Below the pieces are notes generated by a model. That model was not told the DNA's origin. It made no database searches and worked only from the letters and a program-made list of their open reading frames with translations. This document shows positions 51,423 to 60,073 of a stretch of 64,000 nt of DNA, in pieces. Position 1 is the first letter of the stretch. Every line of letters starts with the position of its first letter. Location of the stretch: positions 186,001 through 250,000 of the forward strand of contig NZ_JAMKFE010000007.1 of the NCBI RefSeq assembly GCF_023721835.1. Reading direction: 5' to 3'. This DNA is from Caldimonas mangrovi (GTDB lineage Bacteria; Pseudomonadota; Gammaproteobacteria; Burkholderiales; Burkholderiaceae_C). The position numbers were made by a program, and so were the translations under genes.

Positions 51423-52346
51423 ATGGACAACCCGAACCTTCGAGCGCAGCAGACGCTCTTGAGAAGCACCGACCGCTACCGCTTCGCGGTGGCGAAGGCG
51501 ATGCGCGACCATGATTTCTACTGGCTGGCCGAGCGGTTCGGCGAACACTTCTACATCCAATGGAAGATCTGCAAGGACCGGTTCACCAAGTCGAAAGGCG
51601 CCATCGAACTGGGGTCGCTGGAATCCGTGGTGAAGTCGGCCGTGGTGAACTGCAACAAGGAAAACCCTCACTACCCGCTCCAGTTCGTCGCGCTGCGCGG
51701 CGCTTACGACATCGTGTGCAACGGCTTGGGCCTTGGCACGGTTTTTCAAAGCAGTCAACTGACGGACCCGCTGCTGAACGAGATCGTCATCCTCAAGGCG
51801 AACAAGGTCTGCGAGTACGTTCGTGATACGCAAGGCACGGTCGTCAATCGCTATGTGTACCGGGCGGTCGGCAACGACCCCGGCAAAGCCTTGGGCTACC
51901 GCCAAAGCGGCATGTTCGCCAGCGGCGTGACCGACGCGACCCGCAAGACCGACTACTACGCCTACACCGAAGTCAAGGCGACCAAAGGCTCCAAGGCCGT
52001 GACGCGCTCGATGGCAGAACATGTCATGGGCTGGAAGCCGTCGATGTTCCTGTCGTTCACGACGATTGCCAAGGGAGCGTCCAACCCGAAGGGCGATGCC
52101 TTCGGCGACGTGATCGTCAAGATCGACCTGATGGAGCTGAAGACCCGCGGCATCACCTTCACCTACCTGGGCACCAAGGAAGGCGCGCTGCTGCTGGCCA
52201 AGGAAGTCACCGGCAAGAGCGGCGCCGGGAAACAGGCCTTCGAGGACATCACGCGGACCAAGGAAGTGCTGGTGGAGGGCTGGGTCCCCCCGGAAGCGCT
52301 GTGCTCGATCAGTTGCAAGGGCGAGATCATCTGGGCGAAGTCGTGA
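51423..52346 (+). CDS. unrecognised protein, weakly ADP-ribosyltransferase-like
   Basis: 307 residues, no signal peptide, no membrane helix. I do not recognise a family. The C-terminal half runs RYVYRAVGNDPGKALGY, FLSFTTIAKGAS and TKEVLVEGWVPPEAL, which loosely follows the Arg - Ser-Thr-rich strand - Glu-x-x-x-Glu order of mono-ADP-ribosyltransferases. This is a pattern impression only. It stands alone between a truncated gene and a DUF1579 gene in the middle of the island and could be an effector or toxin. Codon use is slightly less GC-biased than its neighbours. Confidence 0.6.
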   Translation: MDNPNLRAQQTLLRSTDRYRFAVAKAMRDHDFYWLAERFGEHFYIQWKICKDRFTKSKGAIELGSLESVVKSAVVNCNKENPHYPLQFVALRGAYDIVCNGLGLGTVFQSSQLTDPLLNEIVILKANKVCEYVRDTQGTVVNRYVYRAVGNDPGKALGYRQSGMFASGVTDATRKTDYYAYTEVKATKGSKAVTRSMAEHVMGWKPSMFLSFTTIAKGASNPKGDAFGDVIVKIDLMELKTRGITFTYLGTKEGALLLAKEVTGKSGAGKQAFEDITRTKEVLVEGWVPPEALCSISCKGEIIWAKS

Positions 52347-52435
52347 GCACGGTGTAGCAAGCACCGCAGGTGCTTGGGCCGGCTCAAGAACTTCGGGGGC
52401 ATGCGGCCACGCATCCTGGATGCGCCAGGTTCCGT

Positions 52436-52948
52436 TCAATCCTGCACAGGGGATGCGCGTGCGTAGTTGACCTCGACGGCGAGCGCTTCGTCTCCGGTTG
52501 GCGTGATGTTGAACATGCGAATGTCCAGGTGCTCGGGGTCGAGCTGCGATATCTCGGTGCGCCAGCCCCAACGCTCGCCTCCGCGGCCGGCGCCATAGCT
52601 GCCCAGCGCACCGAAGCGTCCGTCCTTGACCCCACCGGTGCTGAACATGATCGACGTGCCGGTGCCGAAGCTTTCGCCCCAGGCGCATTCGAAGGCGTTG
52701 TCGTCGAGGTGGTAGCCCCACAGCGCGACACCCTCGAAGCGCTCGCCGCTGCAGCGGCCCTCGTATTCATGCAGAAGGAACCGGCCGCCGCCGACCACCC
52801 GGATGCGCCCGCGCTGCGCCGACTCATCGGCCAACTTTCCGGGCTCGAACCAGAGCCGGAAACGGCCTTCCCAATCGCCGGCCATCGCAGCCAACCGGTG
52901 ATGCATTCCACCGGGGGCGGCGGAACGCTCAAAGGCCTCTTTGCTCAT
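52436..52948 (-). CDS. DUF1579 family protein
   Basis: 170 residues; ATG 52948 behind GAGGAGACCC. MAGDWEGRFRLWFEPGKLADESAQRGRIRVVGGGRFLLHEYEG followed by FEGVALWGYHLDDNAFECAWGESFGTGT matches DUF1579, a lipocalin-like barrel. Function unknown. It lies between the unrecognised 307-residue gene and rtcR. Confidence 0.82.
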   Translation of the reverse strand: MSKEAFERSAAPGGMHHRLAAMAGDWEGRFRLWFEPGKLADESAQRGRIRVVGGGRFLLHEYEGRCSGERFEGVALWGYHLDDNAFECAWGESFGTGTSIMFSTGGVKDGRFGALGSYGAGRGGERWGWRTEISQLDPEHLDIRMFNITPTGDEALAVEVNYARASPVQD

Positions 52949-53152
52949 CGGGTCTCCTCTCGTGACTTGTGCGCCGTCACAGCACACCCATCGACTTCCA
53001 GAGGTGCCATCGTAACGGTGGGCACACTACTGCGGCGTGCATTTGAAGATCACCCTCCGTTGCTGCGTTCCGCGGTCTGAAGAACGGCCGCCGCGCTTTT
53101 CACGGCCCTGTCGCAATACCGTCCGCGACACGCCGTCGCGCGGACACAGCCC

Positions 53153-54763
53153 TCACTCCGCTTGGCCCGGCGGCTCGCGGCTTACCTGCTCCCAACGCAG
53201 CCCGAACCGCAGCAGGTACTTGCGCAGCCGGTCCGCGTCGTTGACCACCGAGCGCGTTTGCCGGCTCACCTGGAAGAGCCGGCGCCCCGCTTCGGACAAG
53301 GAGGTTGACGCTTTGCACACGCGCACCACGGCCTCCAACTGAAGGCGGTCGAACAGGTCGATCGCTTCCAGTGCTTCAGCGTCGAGCAGTTCCAGCCCGT
53401 CTTCACCGGCCACCGGCTTCTCCCCGCGGCGCCAGAGCCACTTCAGCCGCTGGATCTCCGCGTCGACCAGTGGTGCTGAAATCCGCCCGCCCTCTGCCAA
53501 GGTGGACAACCGTGTGACGCTGGCCGCCAGGTCCCGGAAGTTCCCATGCCATGGCGCCTCCGCGGACTGGGCGAACTTGAGGAACCTGGCCTTCGCCTCG
53601 GCACTGAATCGCACCGCACGCCCCGACTCCTGGCTCGCAAGCTGCAGCAGGTGCTCGACGTTCGGCTCGATGTCCTCGGGCCGTTCCCGCAAGCCGGGCA
53701 GGTTGTAGGTCCACAGGTTGATCCGCGAGAACAGGTCGTCGCGGAAGCGGCCCTGCGCCACCTCCTGCCGCAGGTCTCGGTTGGTGCCGGCGACGAGCTG
53801 GAAGTCGCTTTCCACATCCCGATCGGCACCCACCGGGAGAAATCGCTTCTCTTCGATCGCCTTCAGCAGCATGGCCTGCTCGTCGAGGCCGAGCTCGCCG
53901 ATTTCGTCGAGGAACAGCAGGCCGTTGTGCGCCGTGCGCAGCAGGCCGGGGCGGTCGGCGGTGGCACCGGTGAACGAGCCCTTCTTGTGGCCGAACAACG
54001 TGGAGGCCGCACCGTCACCCCGCAGGGTGGCGCAGTTCACTTCGACGAACAGGCCCTCCAGCTGGTGCCTCGCCTTCTTCAGCTCGTACATCCGACGCGC
54101 GAGGAAGGACTTGCCGGCGCCCGTGGGCCCGACCAGCAGGATCGGCGCGCGTGAGCGAACCGCCACCCGCTCCACCTCCTCGATCAATGCATTGAACCGT
54201 GGGTTGCGGGTGGCAATGCCGCTCTTGAGGAAGGCCACCGCGTCCCGCCGCTCGGCCTGGAAACGCTGTGCGATCCGGTCGTAGCGCGAGAGGTCAAGGT
54301 CGATCAGCGTCATCGAGCCCGGCTCGCCTTCTCGCTGCCTCTTCGGTGGGGCGGTCTGCAGCAACACGCCGGGGATGAACCGCGCCTCGACCAGCAGGAA
54401 CATGCAGATCTGCGCGACATGGGTGCCCGTGGTGATGTGGGCCCAGTACTGCTCCTTCGCCGTGTCGAAGTGGTAGCCCTTGACCCAATCGAACAGCGTC
54501 GCGTAGACCTCGCCGAAATCCCACGGGTCCAGCAGCTTGAGCTCGACCAAGTTGACGGCGGTCTCGGGCGACACGCTGGCGATGTCGGCTTTCAGCTGCT
54601 CGGCCAGCTCCAGGTGGCGTGGCGTGAAGAGCAGCTCGAGGCGATGCACCACGACGTCGGGGTGCTGTACCAGCGATACCGTGGGGCGCCACTTCTCCCA
54701 CCGGCCAGCGCCTTTGCCGCCGTCCAGCTGCGTGCCGATGAATCCGACAACGACATTCTTCAT
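53153..54763 (-). CDS. rtcR: RtcR, CARF-domain sigma-54 activator of RNA repair
   Basis: 536 residues. Residues 1-170 form the CARF/Rossmann sensor (VVVGFIGTQLDGGKGAGRWEKWRPTVSL, YWAHITTGTHVAQICMFLLVEA). Residues about 190-430 are the AAA+ domain with Walker A GPTGAGKS (212-219), the sigma-54 contact loop GSFTGA and Walker B LLFLDEIGEL. The C-terminus holds a Fis-like HTH. In enterobacteria RtcR activates rtcBA from a sigma-54 promoter when RNA ends with cyclic phosphates, including tRNA fragments, bind the CARF domain. Here it is divergent from rsr-rtcBA, the expected arrangement. Confidence 0.95.
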   Translation of the reverse strand: MKNVVVGFIGTQLDGGKGAGRWEKWRPTVSLVQHPDVVVHRLELLFTPRHLELAEQLKADIASVSPETAVNLVELKLLDPWDFGEVYATLFDWVKGYHFDTAKEQYWAHITTGTHVAQICMFLLVEARFIPGVLLQTAPPKRQREGEPGSMTLIDLDLSRYDRIAQRFQAERRDAVAFLKSGIATRNPRFNALIEEVERVAVRSRAPILLVGPTGAGKSFLARRMYELKKARHQLEGLFVEVNCATLRGDGAASTLFGHKKGSFTGATADRPGLLRTAHNGLLFLDEIGELGLDEQAMLLKAIEEKRFLPVGADRDVESDFQLVAGTNRDLRQEVAQGRFRDDLFSRINLWTYNLPGLRERPEDIEPNVEHLLQLASQESGRAVRFSAEAKARFLKFAQSAEAPWHGNFRDLAASVTRLSTLAEGGRISAPLVDAEIQRLKWLWRRGEKPVAGEDGLELLDAEALEAIDLFDRLQLEAVVRVCKASTSLSEAGRRLFQVSRQTRSVVNDADRLRKYLLRFGLRWEQVSREPPGQAE

Positions 54764-54846
54764 GCTATCCGTTTAGATACATAACTAGCTTCAATTCTAT
54801 TTCCGGTCGCTCCCACGGTTCAGCAAAGCAGGCGTCAGGATGCCAG

Positions 54847-54865
54847 GAAAGAGGAAAACTCTTTC
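54847..54865. promoter_or_regulatory. candidate RtcR enhancer site
   Basis: Perfect palindrome GAAAGAG-N5-CTCTTTC about 45 bp upstream of the -24 element of the rsr promoter and about 85 bp from the rtcR start. Position and symmetry fit an enhancer for a hexameric sigma-54 activator. No known RtcR consensus is available to me for comparison. Confidence 0.5.
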
Positions 54866-54909
54866 AACTTCAATCACTTGCACGCACACCGACGGTTTTC
54901 GCATCAGCC

Positions 54910-54925
54910 TGGCACAGGCGTTGCA
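54910..54925 (+). promoter_or_regulatory. sigma-54 promoter of the rsr-rtcBA operon
   Basis: TGGCACAGGCGTTGCA is a full match to the sigma-54 consensus TGGCAC-N5-TTGCA, 40 bp upstream of the rsr start codon. RtcR is a sigma-54 activator, so this is the expected target promoter. Confidence 0.88.
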
Positions 54926-54963
54926 ACAAGGGAGTCACAAGCAAAGTTGAATGCGAGGGAAAC

Positions 54964-56535
54964 ATGGTCAACACGCAACTCTTCCAAACGATCAAAGGCA
55001 CGCTGCTGCCCGCCGCAGACGCCCAGAACCAGGCGAACGCTCCCGCTTATGCATACGCGCCACGCCGCCGCCTGGCCCAGTTGGCGGCCACCGGGTGCCT
55101 GAACCACACCTTCTATGCCAACGCGCAGACGCAGTTGGAAGCCGTGTTGAAACTGGCCGCCGAGGTCGACCCGGAGTTCGTCGCCAAGACGGCGGTCTAT
55201 GCGCGCAAGTCGGGCCACATGAAGGACATGCCTGCGCTGTTGGCCGCGGCGCTGTCCGTGCGCGACGTGCAGTTGCTGGGCCGGGTGTTCGGCCGCGTGG
55301 TCGACAACGGCAAGATGCTGCGCAACTTCGTGCAGATCGTCCGCAGTGGTGCGGTGGGCCGAAAGTCGCTGGGTTCGCGCCCAAAGCAGCTGGTGCAGCA
55401 ATGGCTGCTGACGGCTTCCGAGGCGCAACTGCTGCAGGCGGCCGTGGGCAACGAGCCCACGCTGGCGGACGTGGTGAAGATGGTTCACCCGAAGCCGGCG
55501 GAAGCCTGGCGCGCCGCGTGGTTCGCCTGGCTGATCGGCCGCCCGCATGACGAAGCGGCGTTGCCGCACGCGACGCAGGCGTTCGAGCGCTTCAAGCGTG
55601 CGCTGCGCGACGGCCAGGCGGCCGAGGTGCCTGACGTGCCGTTCCAGATGCTGACCGCGCTGCAGCTGACACCGGCGCACTGGGCGGCGGTGGCGCGCCG
55701 GGGGTCATGGCAGATGGTGCGGCAGAACCTGAACACGTTTGCGCGTCACGGTGTGTTCGAGCAACCGGGGATGGTGGATCTGCTGGCCAGGAAGCTGCGC
55801 GACCGCGATGCGATCGCCCGGGCTCGCGTGCTGCCGTACCAGCTGCTGGCGGCGTACAAGGCGGCTGCCGAGGTGCCGCGCGATTTGCGCGAGGCGCTGC
55901 AGGACGCGATGGAAACGTCACTGGCCAACGTACCTCGCATCGACGGTCAGGTGGTGGTGTGCCCGGACGTGTCCGGCTCGATGCAATCGCCGGTGACAGG
56001 TCACCGCGGCTCGGCAACCACGGCGGTGCGTTGCATCGACGTGGCTGCGCTGGTGGCTGCCGCGCTGGTGCGCAAGAGCCCGCGTACCCGCGTGCTGCCG
56101 TTCGAGCAGCGCGTGGTGAAGCTGGATCTGAACCCGCGCGACCCGGTGATGAGCAACGCGCAGAAGCTGGCGTCGGTCGGTGGCGGCGGTACTTGCGTGA
56201 GCGCGCCGCTGACATTGCTGAATGACGAGCGCGCGAAGGTCGACGTGGTGGTGATCGTGTCGGACAACGAGTCGTGGGTGGACACCCGCCGCAGCGGCGC
56301 GACCGAGACGATGCGCCAGTGGTCGCTGATCAAGGCGCGTTGTCCAGGCGCGAAGCTGGTGTGCATCGACATCCAGCCGTACGGCACCACGCAGGCGGCC
56401 GAACGGCACGACGTGATGAACGTCGGCGGCTTCTCGGATGCGGTGTTCCGCGCTGTGGCGGATTTCGCATCCGGCTCGACCGACCGTGATCACTGGGTGA
56501 ACGAGATCGACAAGATCTCGCTCGAACTGCAATAG
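54964..56535 (+). CDS. rsr: Ro60-like TROVE-domain RNA-binding protein
   Basis: 523 residues. Residues 1 to about 320 form the alpha-helical TROVE ring (ETWRAAWFAWLIGRP-like stretch at AWRAAWFAWLIGRPHDEAALPHATQAFERF and YARKSGHMKDMPALLAAAL). The C-terminal von Willebrand A domain has a complete MIDAS (DVSGS, Asp335, Ser337, Ser339; GGGGTC; VSDNESW). Ro proteins bind misfolded RNA ends in the ring and Y RNA on the outside, and with exonucleases act in RNA quality control. The cluster of Y-RNA-like elements follows immediately, then rtcB and rtcA. Confidence 0.93.
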   Translation: MVNTQLFQTIKGTLLPAADAQNQANAPAYAYAPRRRLAQLAATGCLNHTFYANAQTQLEAVLKLAAEVDPEFVAKTAVYARKSGHMKDMPALLAAALSVRDVQLLGRVFGRVVDNGKMLRNFVQIVRSGAVGRKSLGSRPKQLVQQWLLTASEAQLLQAAVGNEPTLADVVKMVHPKPAEAWRAAWFAWLIGRPHDEAALPHATQAFERFKRALRDGQAAEVPDVPFQMLTALQLTPAHWAAVARRGSWQMVRQNLNTFARHGVFEQPGMVDLLARKLRDRDAIARARVLPYQLLAAYKAAAEVPRDLREALQDAMETSLANVPRIDGQVVVCPDVSGSMQSPVTGHRGSATTAVRCIDVAALVAAALVRKSPRTRVLPFEQRVVKLDLNPRDPVMSNAQKLASVGGGGTCVSAPLTLLNDERAKVDVVVIVSDNESWVDTRRSGATETMRQWSLIKARCPGAKLVCIDIQPYGTTQAAERHDVMNVGGFSDAVFRAVADFASGSTDRDHWVNEIDKISLELQ

Positions 56536-56542
56536 AAGCTGT

Positions 56543-56609
56543 CGCGTGGCGAATGCAGCCGGGACTACATATCCATGTTCGTGTCTCGACAAACGTTGGT
56601 CGCCACGCG
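56543..56609 (+). ncRNA. stem-closed RNA directly after rsr, possible Y RNA
   Basis: CGCGTGGCGA (56543-56552) pairs perfectly with TCGCCACGCG (56600-56609), enclosing about 47 nt that begin ATGCAGCCGGGACTACAT. The phrase GAATGCAG-CGGGACTACAT recurs at 56806 and, in altered form, at 56652, marking the start of each of three units. A long terminal stem right behind rsr is the usual position of bacterial Y RNAs. No T or D arm is present in this unit. Confidence 0.55.
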
Positions 56610-56653
56610 GGGGCTGCGAAAGGATGAGAAGTTTTCCGAAAGGTCGCCGGCGA

Positions 56654-56778
56654 ATGCCGGGTGGAACTACAGCCTTCTAAGCTCGTGGTCGCGGGTTCGA
56701 GTCCCGCCGGTCCCAGATCAGGGGGACCGTAGCTCAGCGGTAGAGCACGACGTTTCACCCCCTCCTCGTCGCCGGCAT
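56654..56778 (+). ncRNA. YrlA-type Y RNA with permuted tRNA module, unit 2
   Basis: Terminal stem ATGCCGG (56654-56660) / CCGGCAT (56772-56778). Inside, in order: a hairpin with the tRNA-like loop CTTCTAA, a T arm GCGGG-TTCGAGT-CCCGC (56691-56707), then the 3' acceptor strand CGGTCCC, an 8-base loop, the 5' acceptor strand GGGACCG (56722-56728), TA, and a D arm GCTC-AGCGGTA-GAGC. The tRNA parts are complete but in circularly permuted order, with the acceptor closed by a loop and the ends in the anticodon region. tRNA mimicry is known for YrlA RNAs. Confidence 0.72.
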
Positions 56779-56799
56779 CCTCGAGGATGAAAGATTTCA

Positions 56800-56926
56800 G
56801 CGATGAATGCAGACGGGACTACATCGGTAGAGCGCTGCCGCGAAAGCGGCGGAGGTCGCGGGTTCGTCTCCCGCCCGGCCGCAAGGCCGGTAGCTCAGGG
56901 AACGTCTCGTCGCCCCTTGTCATCGC
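56800..56926 (+). ncRNA. YrlA-type Y RNA with permuted tRNA module, unit 3
   Basis: Terminal stems GCGATGA/TCATCGC (56800-56806 with 56920-56926) and AGACG/CGTCT (56811-56815 with 56903-56907). Inside: CGGTAGAGC (D-arm 3' part), an anticodon-like stem CTGCCGC/GCGGCGG capped by GAAA, variable AGGTC, T arm GCGGG-TTCGTCT-CCCGC, acceptor CCGGCC-GCAA-GGCCGG closed by a GNRA tetraloop, then TAGCTCAGG (D-arm 5' part). GCTC at 56893 pairs with GAGC at 56830. Here the permutation break is in the D loop, unlike unit 2. It ends 19 bp before rtcB. Confidence 0.72.
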
Positions 56927-56945
56927 CCTTTGTCTGGAACACAAG

Positions 56946-58169
56946 ATGAACACCAAGATGAACTACCACCAGGAAGCTGTGCCCGGCGGCGTGCCGATCA
57001 AGATGTGGACGCACGGCGTGCCCGTCGAGGACGACGCGAAGCGTCAGCTGTCCAACGCGGCGAAGCTGCCGATCGTGTTCAAGCACATCGCGGCGATGCC
57101 CGACGTGCACCTGGGCATCGGCGCCACCGTGGGTTCGGTGATCCCGACGCTGAAGGCCATCATTCCCGCCGCGGTGGGCGTGGACATCGGCTGCGGAATG
57201 ATTGCGTGCAAGACCACGCTTCGTGCCGAAGACCTGCCTGACAACCTGGCGCCGTTGCGTTCCGCCATCGAGCGCGCCGTGCCGCATGGTCGCGCGCCCG
57301 GCGCCCGCGACCCGGGTGCCTGGGGCAAGGTGCCGACGGAGGTCGACGGCGCGTGGGCGCAATTGGCTCCTCAGTTCACCGAGTTGTGCCGCGACTACCC
57401 CAAGCTGGAAAAGACCAACAACCGCAGCCACCTGGGCACGCTGGGCACCGGCAACCACTTCATCGAGGTGTGCCTGGACGAGCAGGGCTTCGTGTGGTTC
57501 ATGCTGCATTCCGGCTCGCGCGGTGTCGGCAACGCGATCGGCTCGATGTTCATCGAATTGGCGAAGCAGGACGCGATGCGTCAACAGGCCAACCTGCCGG
57601 ACCAGGATCTGGCTTACTTCGAGGAAGGCTCCAGGTACTTCGGCGACTACGTGCGCGCTGTCGGCTGGGCGCAGAAGTTTGCGGCCCTGAACCGCGAGGT
57701 GATGATGCGCCGCGTGATCGAAGCGGCGAAGAAGGTCATCGCCAGGCCGTTCGAAAGCCACGTGGAAGCGGTGAACTGCCACCACAACTACGTGCAGAAG
57801 GAGACGCACTTCGGGCAAGACGTGTACGTGACACGCAAAGGCGCCGTGAGCGCGAAGAAGGGTCAGTTGGGCATCATCCCGGGCAGCATGGGCGCGCGTA
57901 GCTACATCGTGCGCGGCAAGGGCAACCCGGAGAGCTTCGAGAGCTGCTCGCATGGCGCCGGCCGTACGATGAGCCGCAACGAGGCGAAGCGTCGCTTCAC
58001 CGTGGAAGACCACAAGGCCGCGACGGCCGGCGTCGAGTGCCGCAAGGACAAGGACGTGATCGACGAGATCCCGATGGCCTACAAGGACATCGACGCAGTG
58101 ATGGAAGCGCAGAAGGACCTGGTCGAGGTGGTGTACACGCTCAAGCAGGTGGTTTGTGTGAAGGGTTGA
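56946..58169 (+). CDS. rtcB: RNA ligase RtcB, copy in the rsr-rtcA operon
   Basis: 407 residues. Metal and GTP site residues are complete: GVDIGCG (Asp80, Cys83), LGTGNHFIEV, NCHHNY and the guanylated His336 in ESCSHGAGR. It seals 3'-phosphate or cyclic phosphate ends to 5'-OH ends. It differs clearly from the copy at 43358, for example in the region after residue 95 (GRAPGARDPGAWGKVPTEVDGAW), and is closer to the operon-type RtcB found with RtcA. Start ATG 56946 lacks a strong ribosome binding site; MNYHQE 12 bp later is possible. Confidence 0.93.
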   Translation: MNTKMNYHQEAVPGGVPIKMWTHGVPVEDDAKRQLSNAAKLPIVFKHIAAMPDVHLGIGATVGSVIPTLKAIIPAAVGVDIGCGMIACKTTLRAEDLPDNLAPLRSAIERAVPHGRAPGARDPGAWGKVPTEVDGAWAQLAPQFTELCRDYPKLEKTNNRSHLGTLGTGNHFIEVCLDEQGFVWFMLHSGSRGVGNAIGSMFIELAKQDAMRQQANLPDQDLAYFEEGSRYFGDYVRAVGWAQKFAALNREVMMRRVIEAAKKVIARPFESHVEAVNCHHNYVQKETHFGQDVYVTRKGAVSAKKGQLGIIPGSMGARSYIVRGKGNPESFESCSHGAGRTMSRNEAKRRFTVEDHKAATAGVECRKDKDVIDEIPMAYKDIDAVMEAQKDLVEVVYTLKQVVCVKG

Positions 58170-58234
58170 CCCGCTTTACGAAGTCGTCGCGGAGCACCAC
58201 CTGACGACTTACAAGATCAACAAGAATGAGGGAA

Positions 58235-59284
58235 ATGATGATTGAACTGGACGGCTCGCATGGCGAAGGTGGCGGCCAGATTTTGCGCACTGCGCTGGCG
58301 CTTTCGATGTGCACCGGCGTGCCGATGCGTATCTCGAACATTCGCGCCAAGCGCGCGAAGCCAGGCTTGATGCGTCAGCACCTGGCCTGCGTGCACGCCG
58401 CGCAGCAGGTCAGCTGCGCCGAGGTCTCAGGCGCCGAGCTGGGCTCGCAGGCGCTGGAATTCGTCCCAGGCCCAGTCAGGGCCGGTGACTACCGGTTTGC
58501 AATCGGCACGGCGGGCAGTTGCACCTTGGTGCTGCAGACCGTGCTGCCCCCGCTGATGCTCGCAAATGCGCCAAGCACGTTGCACCTGAGCGGTGGCACG
58601 CACAACCCGATGGCGCCGCCCTACCACTTCCTGGAGCGCAGCTTCGCGCCCCTGGTCCAGCGCTGCGGGGCTGGGCTGGAACTGAATATCCGCCGCCACG
58701 GCTTCTATCCCGCAGGCGGTGGCGAAGTCGAGGCGACCATCCTCCCGGCACCGGGCGGCTTGCAGCCCTTCGACTTGATGGAACGCGGTGCTCTGCGAGC
58801 GGCCTATGCCGAAGCCTTGATTCCCGCGCTGCCGCGTGGCGTCGCGATGCGCGAACTGCAGGCGCTGGGCCAGGCACTGGGATGGTCGCAAGAGCAGTTG
58901 CAGGTTCCGCCCGTTCGGCAGAACGAAGGTCCAGGCAACGCGCTGTTGGCGACGCTCGTTTACGAGCACGTCACCGAAGTCTTCACCAGCTTCGGCGAGA
59001 AAGGCGTGAGTGCCGAGCAGGTGGCCGCGGCCCTGGCTCGCGAAGTCAAGGGCTACCAGGAGGCGAGCGATGGCGTCGTGGGGCCGCACCTGGCGGATCA
59101 GCTCGCGCTGCCGCTGGCGCTTGCGGTCAATGCGACGGGTCGTCCCGCCCGCTACAGCTTCTCGCAGATGACCGAGCACACCAGGACGAACTTCGGGGTG
59201 GTCGAGCGGTTTTTGCCGGTGGCGTTCGAGACCGAGCGCGGCGAGCGCCAACTGGTTGTCGAAGTGCGAAAGAGGCCCGTATGA
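58235..59284 (+). CDS. rtcA: RNA 3'-terminal phosphate cyclase
   Basis: 349 residues from MMIELD, with GAGGGA just upstream; an in-frame ATG 9 bp earlier also exists. RtcA hallmarks: [61 protein letters not shown], and the C-terminal [16 protein letters not shown] holding the adenylated His. It converts RNA 3'-phosphates to 2',3'-cyclic phosphates with ATP. Its stop codon overlaps the start of the exonuclease gene. Confidence 0.95.
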   Translation: MMIELDGSHGEGGGQILRTALALSMCTGVPMRISNIRAKRAKPGLMRQHLACVHAAQQVSCAEVSGAELGSQALEFVPGPVRAGDYRFAIGTAGSCTLVLQTVLPPLMLANAPSTLHLSGGTHNPMAPPYHFLERSFAPLVQRCGAGLELNIRRHGFYPAGGGEVEATILPAPGGLQPFDLMERGALRAAYAEALIPALPRGVAMRELQALGQALGWSQEQLQVPPVRQNEGPGNALLATLVYEHVTEVFTSFGEKGVSAEQVAAALAREVKGYQEASDGVVGPHLADQLALPLALAVNATGRPARYSFSQMTEHTRTNFGVVERFLPVAFETERGERQLVVEVRKRPV

Positions 59285-59844
59285 GCGAGATCTACATCAG
59301 CACGGACGTCGAGACCGACGGGCCGATTCCCGGCCCGCACTCGATGCTGAGCTTCGCTTCCGCGGCTTACACCTGCGACAAGCAGCTGCTCGGCACCTTC
59401 TCGGCGAACCTGGACACCTTGGAAAACGCGTCGCCACATCCCAAGACCATGGAATGGTGGTCGACGCAGCCGGAGGCCTGGGCCGCTTGCCGGAAAGATC
59501 CCGAGCCGCCCGCACAAGCGATGCGGCGGTACGTGGACTGGATCGCCAGCCTGAAAGGGAAGCCTGTTTTCGTCGCCTATCCCGCCGGCTTCGATTTCCT
59601 GTTCGTCTACTGGTACCTGATGCGCTTCGTGGGGCAGAGTCCGTTCAGCCATTCCGCGCTGGACGTCAAGTCCTACGCGATGGCAGTGCTGAAGACCGAG
59701 TACCGGCAGAGCACGAAGCGCAACATGCCGAGCCAGTGGTTCGACAAGCTGCCGCACACCCATGTCGCGCTCGACGACGCCATCGAGCAAGGAGCGCTGT
59801 TCTGCAACATGCTGAAGGCGAACCATGAGAACGGGACCGCCTGA
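59281..59844 (+). CDS. DEDD-family 3'-5' exonuclease-like protein
   Basis: 187 residues, ATG overlapping the rtcA stop (ATGA). RNase-H-like exonuclease motifs are visible: STDVETDG (Asp9, Glu11), [10 protein letters not shown] with the second Asp, and [11 protein letters not shown] with His and the last Asp, giving DEDDh. It resembles small exoribonucleases such as the Rv2179c type. In this operon it could trim damaged RNA ends before or instead of ligation, opposing RtcA/RtcB. The enzyme class is well supported, the RNA substrate inferred. Confidence 0.85.
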   Translation: MSEIYISTDVETDGPIPGPHSMLSFASAAYTCDKQLLGTFSANLDTLENASPHPKTMEWWSTQPEAWAACRKDPEPPAQAMRRYVDWIASLKGKPVFVAYPAGFDFLFVYWYLMRFVGQSPFSHSALDVKSYAMAVLKTEYRQSTKRNMPSQWFDKLPHTHVALDDAIEQGALFCNMLKANHENGTA

Positions 59845-59889
59845 CACGGTGACTGGAACGCAGCGAAAGAGAAATTTTGTCGCATTCGG

Positions 59890-59918
59890 TTGACGGAAAA
59901 GTGAAGAGTCTTTACAGT
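59890..59918 (+). promoter_or_regulatory. sigma-70 promoter with internal palindromic operator, copy 2
   Basis: TTGACG, 17 bp, TACAGT, with GTGAAGAGTCTTTAC (59901-59915) between and into the -10. Nearly identical over about 50 bp to 41890-41950, including TTGTCGCA upstream and CACCTC-TCGCTGC downstream. It starts the leader of the AAA+/peptidase unit. Confidence 0.75.
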
Positions 59919-60073
59919 TCACCTCGTCGCTGCACGCAGTGCAGCAAGAACTGATTTCAACAGCAACCACAACACAGCAAACCCACGGGGCTTGCGCACT
60001 CGCGTTGATCTCTGCATCATTCGCGCCTTGCTGATGGCGCCACGACAGCGCCCGCATCACGGAGATCCTTTTT

